Positions 6,189 to 6,348 of a stretch of DNA of 6,348 nucleotides are shown one piece after another. A program made the translations under genes and the position numbers. The notes below the pieces were generated by a model, which ran no database searches, was not told where the DNA came from, and worked only from the letters and a program-made list of their open reading frames with translations. Position 1 is the first letter of the stretch; each line of letters starts with the position of its first letter. The stretch comes from Candidatus Heimdallarchaeota archaeon (GTDB lineage Archaea; Asgardarchaeota; Heimdallarchaeia; Hodarchaeales; LC-3). The stretch covers positions 1 to 6,348 of the forward strand of contig DAHXPE010000108.1 of assembly GCA_027364495.1 (NCBI GenBank). The letters are read 5' to 3'.

Positions 6189-6348
6189 GTAAGTTGGGAA
6201 TACTCGTTCTCCGTTCTTAATAAATTAAAAAAAAAATTTTTGTTGTTAATTAAGACAGTTTAACGAGCAGGAAATCAAATTGAGATGCTTTACATATAAT
6301 TATCAATATAAATTCAAATAAAATTAATAATCCCTAGTAAAAAAAAAT
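6189..6348. other. AT-rich noncoding 3' end with possible terminator
   Basis: No gene is visible. CTCGTT at 6203-6208 can pair with AACGAG at 6262-6267 around an A-then-T tract (A10 then T5, about 6227-6241), which may help end the mutase-subunit transcript. Several further A-runs occur up to the window edge. Confidence 0.35.

Noticed and set aside
1..6348. CRISPR array, prophage or integrase
   Set aside because: No regularly spaced repeats and no mobile-element protein were seen on either strand.

Overview
This 6.3 kb window is AT-rich and looks archaeal. The clearest marker is the C-terminal end of a SUI1/eIF1 translation factor at the left edge. Other archaeal signs are TTG and GTG starts with little or no Shine-Dalgarno sequence, TATA-like boxes close to starts, and a stand-alone cobalamin-binding subunit of methylmalonyl-CoA mutase. 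A Ras-superfamily-like GTPase beside a TPR protein fits the Asgard archaea best, for example a Heimdall- or Loki-type lineage. That placement is an inference from gene content, not a measured phylogeny.

Layout. Positions 1-141 hold the end of the eIF1 gene (+). Positions 142-395 are a spacer with a non-AT-rich patch, an AT-only hairpin with a T-tract, and a TATA-like box. At 396-1553 (+) lies a TPR-repeat protein, followed after 32 bp by a P-loop GTPase at 1586-2731 (+) that has a long unrecognised C-terminal half. Both start with TTG and probably form one transcription unit. A convergent LDH-like malate dehydrogenase lies at 2764-3699 (-). The roughly 800 bp between it and the next gene is not empty: the minus strand at about 3854-4464 carries the remains of a decayed protein gene of about 195 residues, spread over two alternating frames and broken by stop codons. 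A PLP-dependent class V aminotransferase follows at 4516-5595 (-), then, divergently, the B12-binding methylmalonyl-CoA mutase subunit at 5793-6188 (+). The last 160 bp are AT-rich and noncoding.

How the genes relate. Malate dehydrogenase, the methylmalonyl-CoA mutase subunit and the aminotransferase all belong to central carbon and amino-acid metabolism (C4 acids, propionyl/methylmalonyl-CoA to succinyl-CoA, amino-group transfer), but their orientations do not make a single operon. The TPR-GTPase pair is the most likely undescribed functional unit: a GTP-dependent switch encoded next to a helical-repeat scaffold that could be its partner. The decayed gene is the main structure that ordinary ORF calling would miss.
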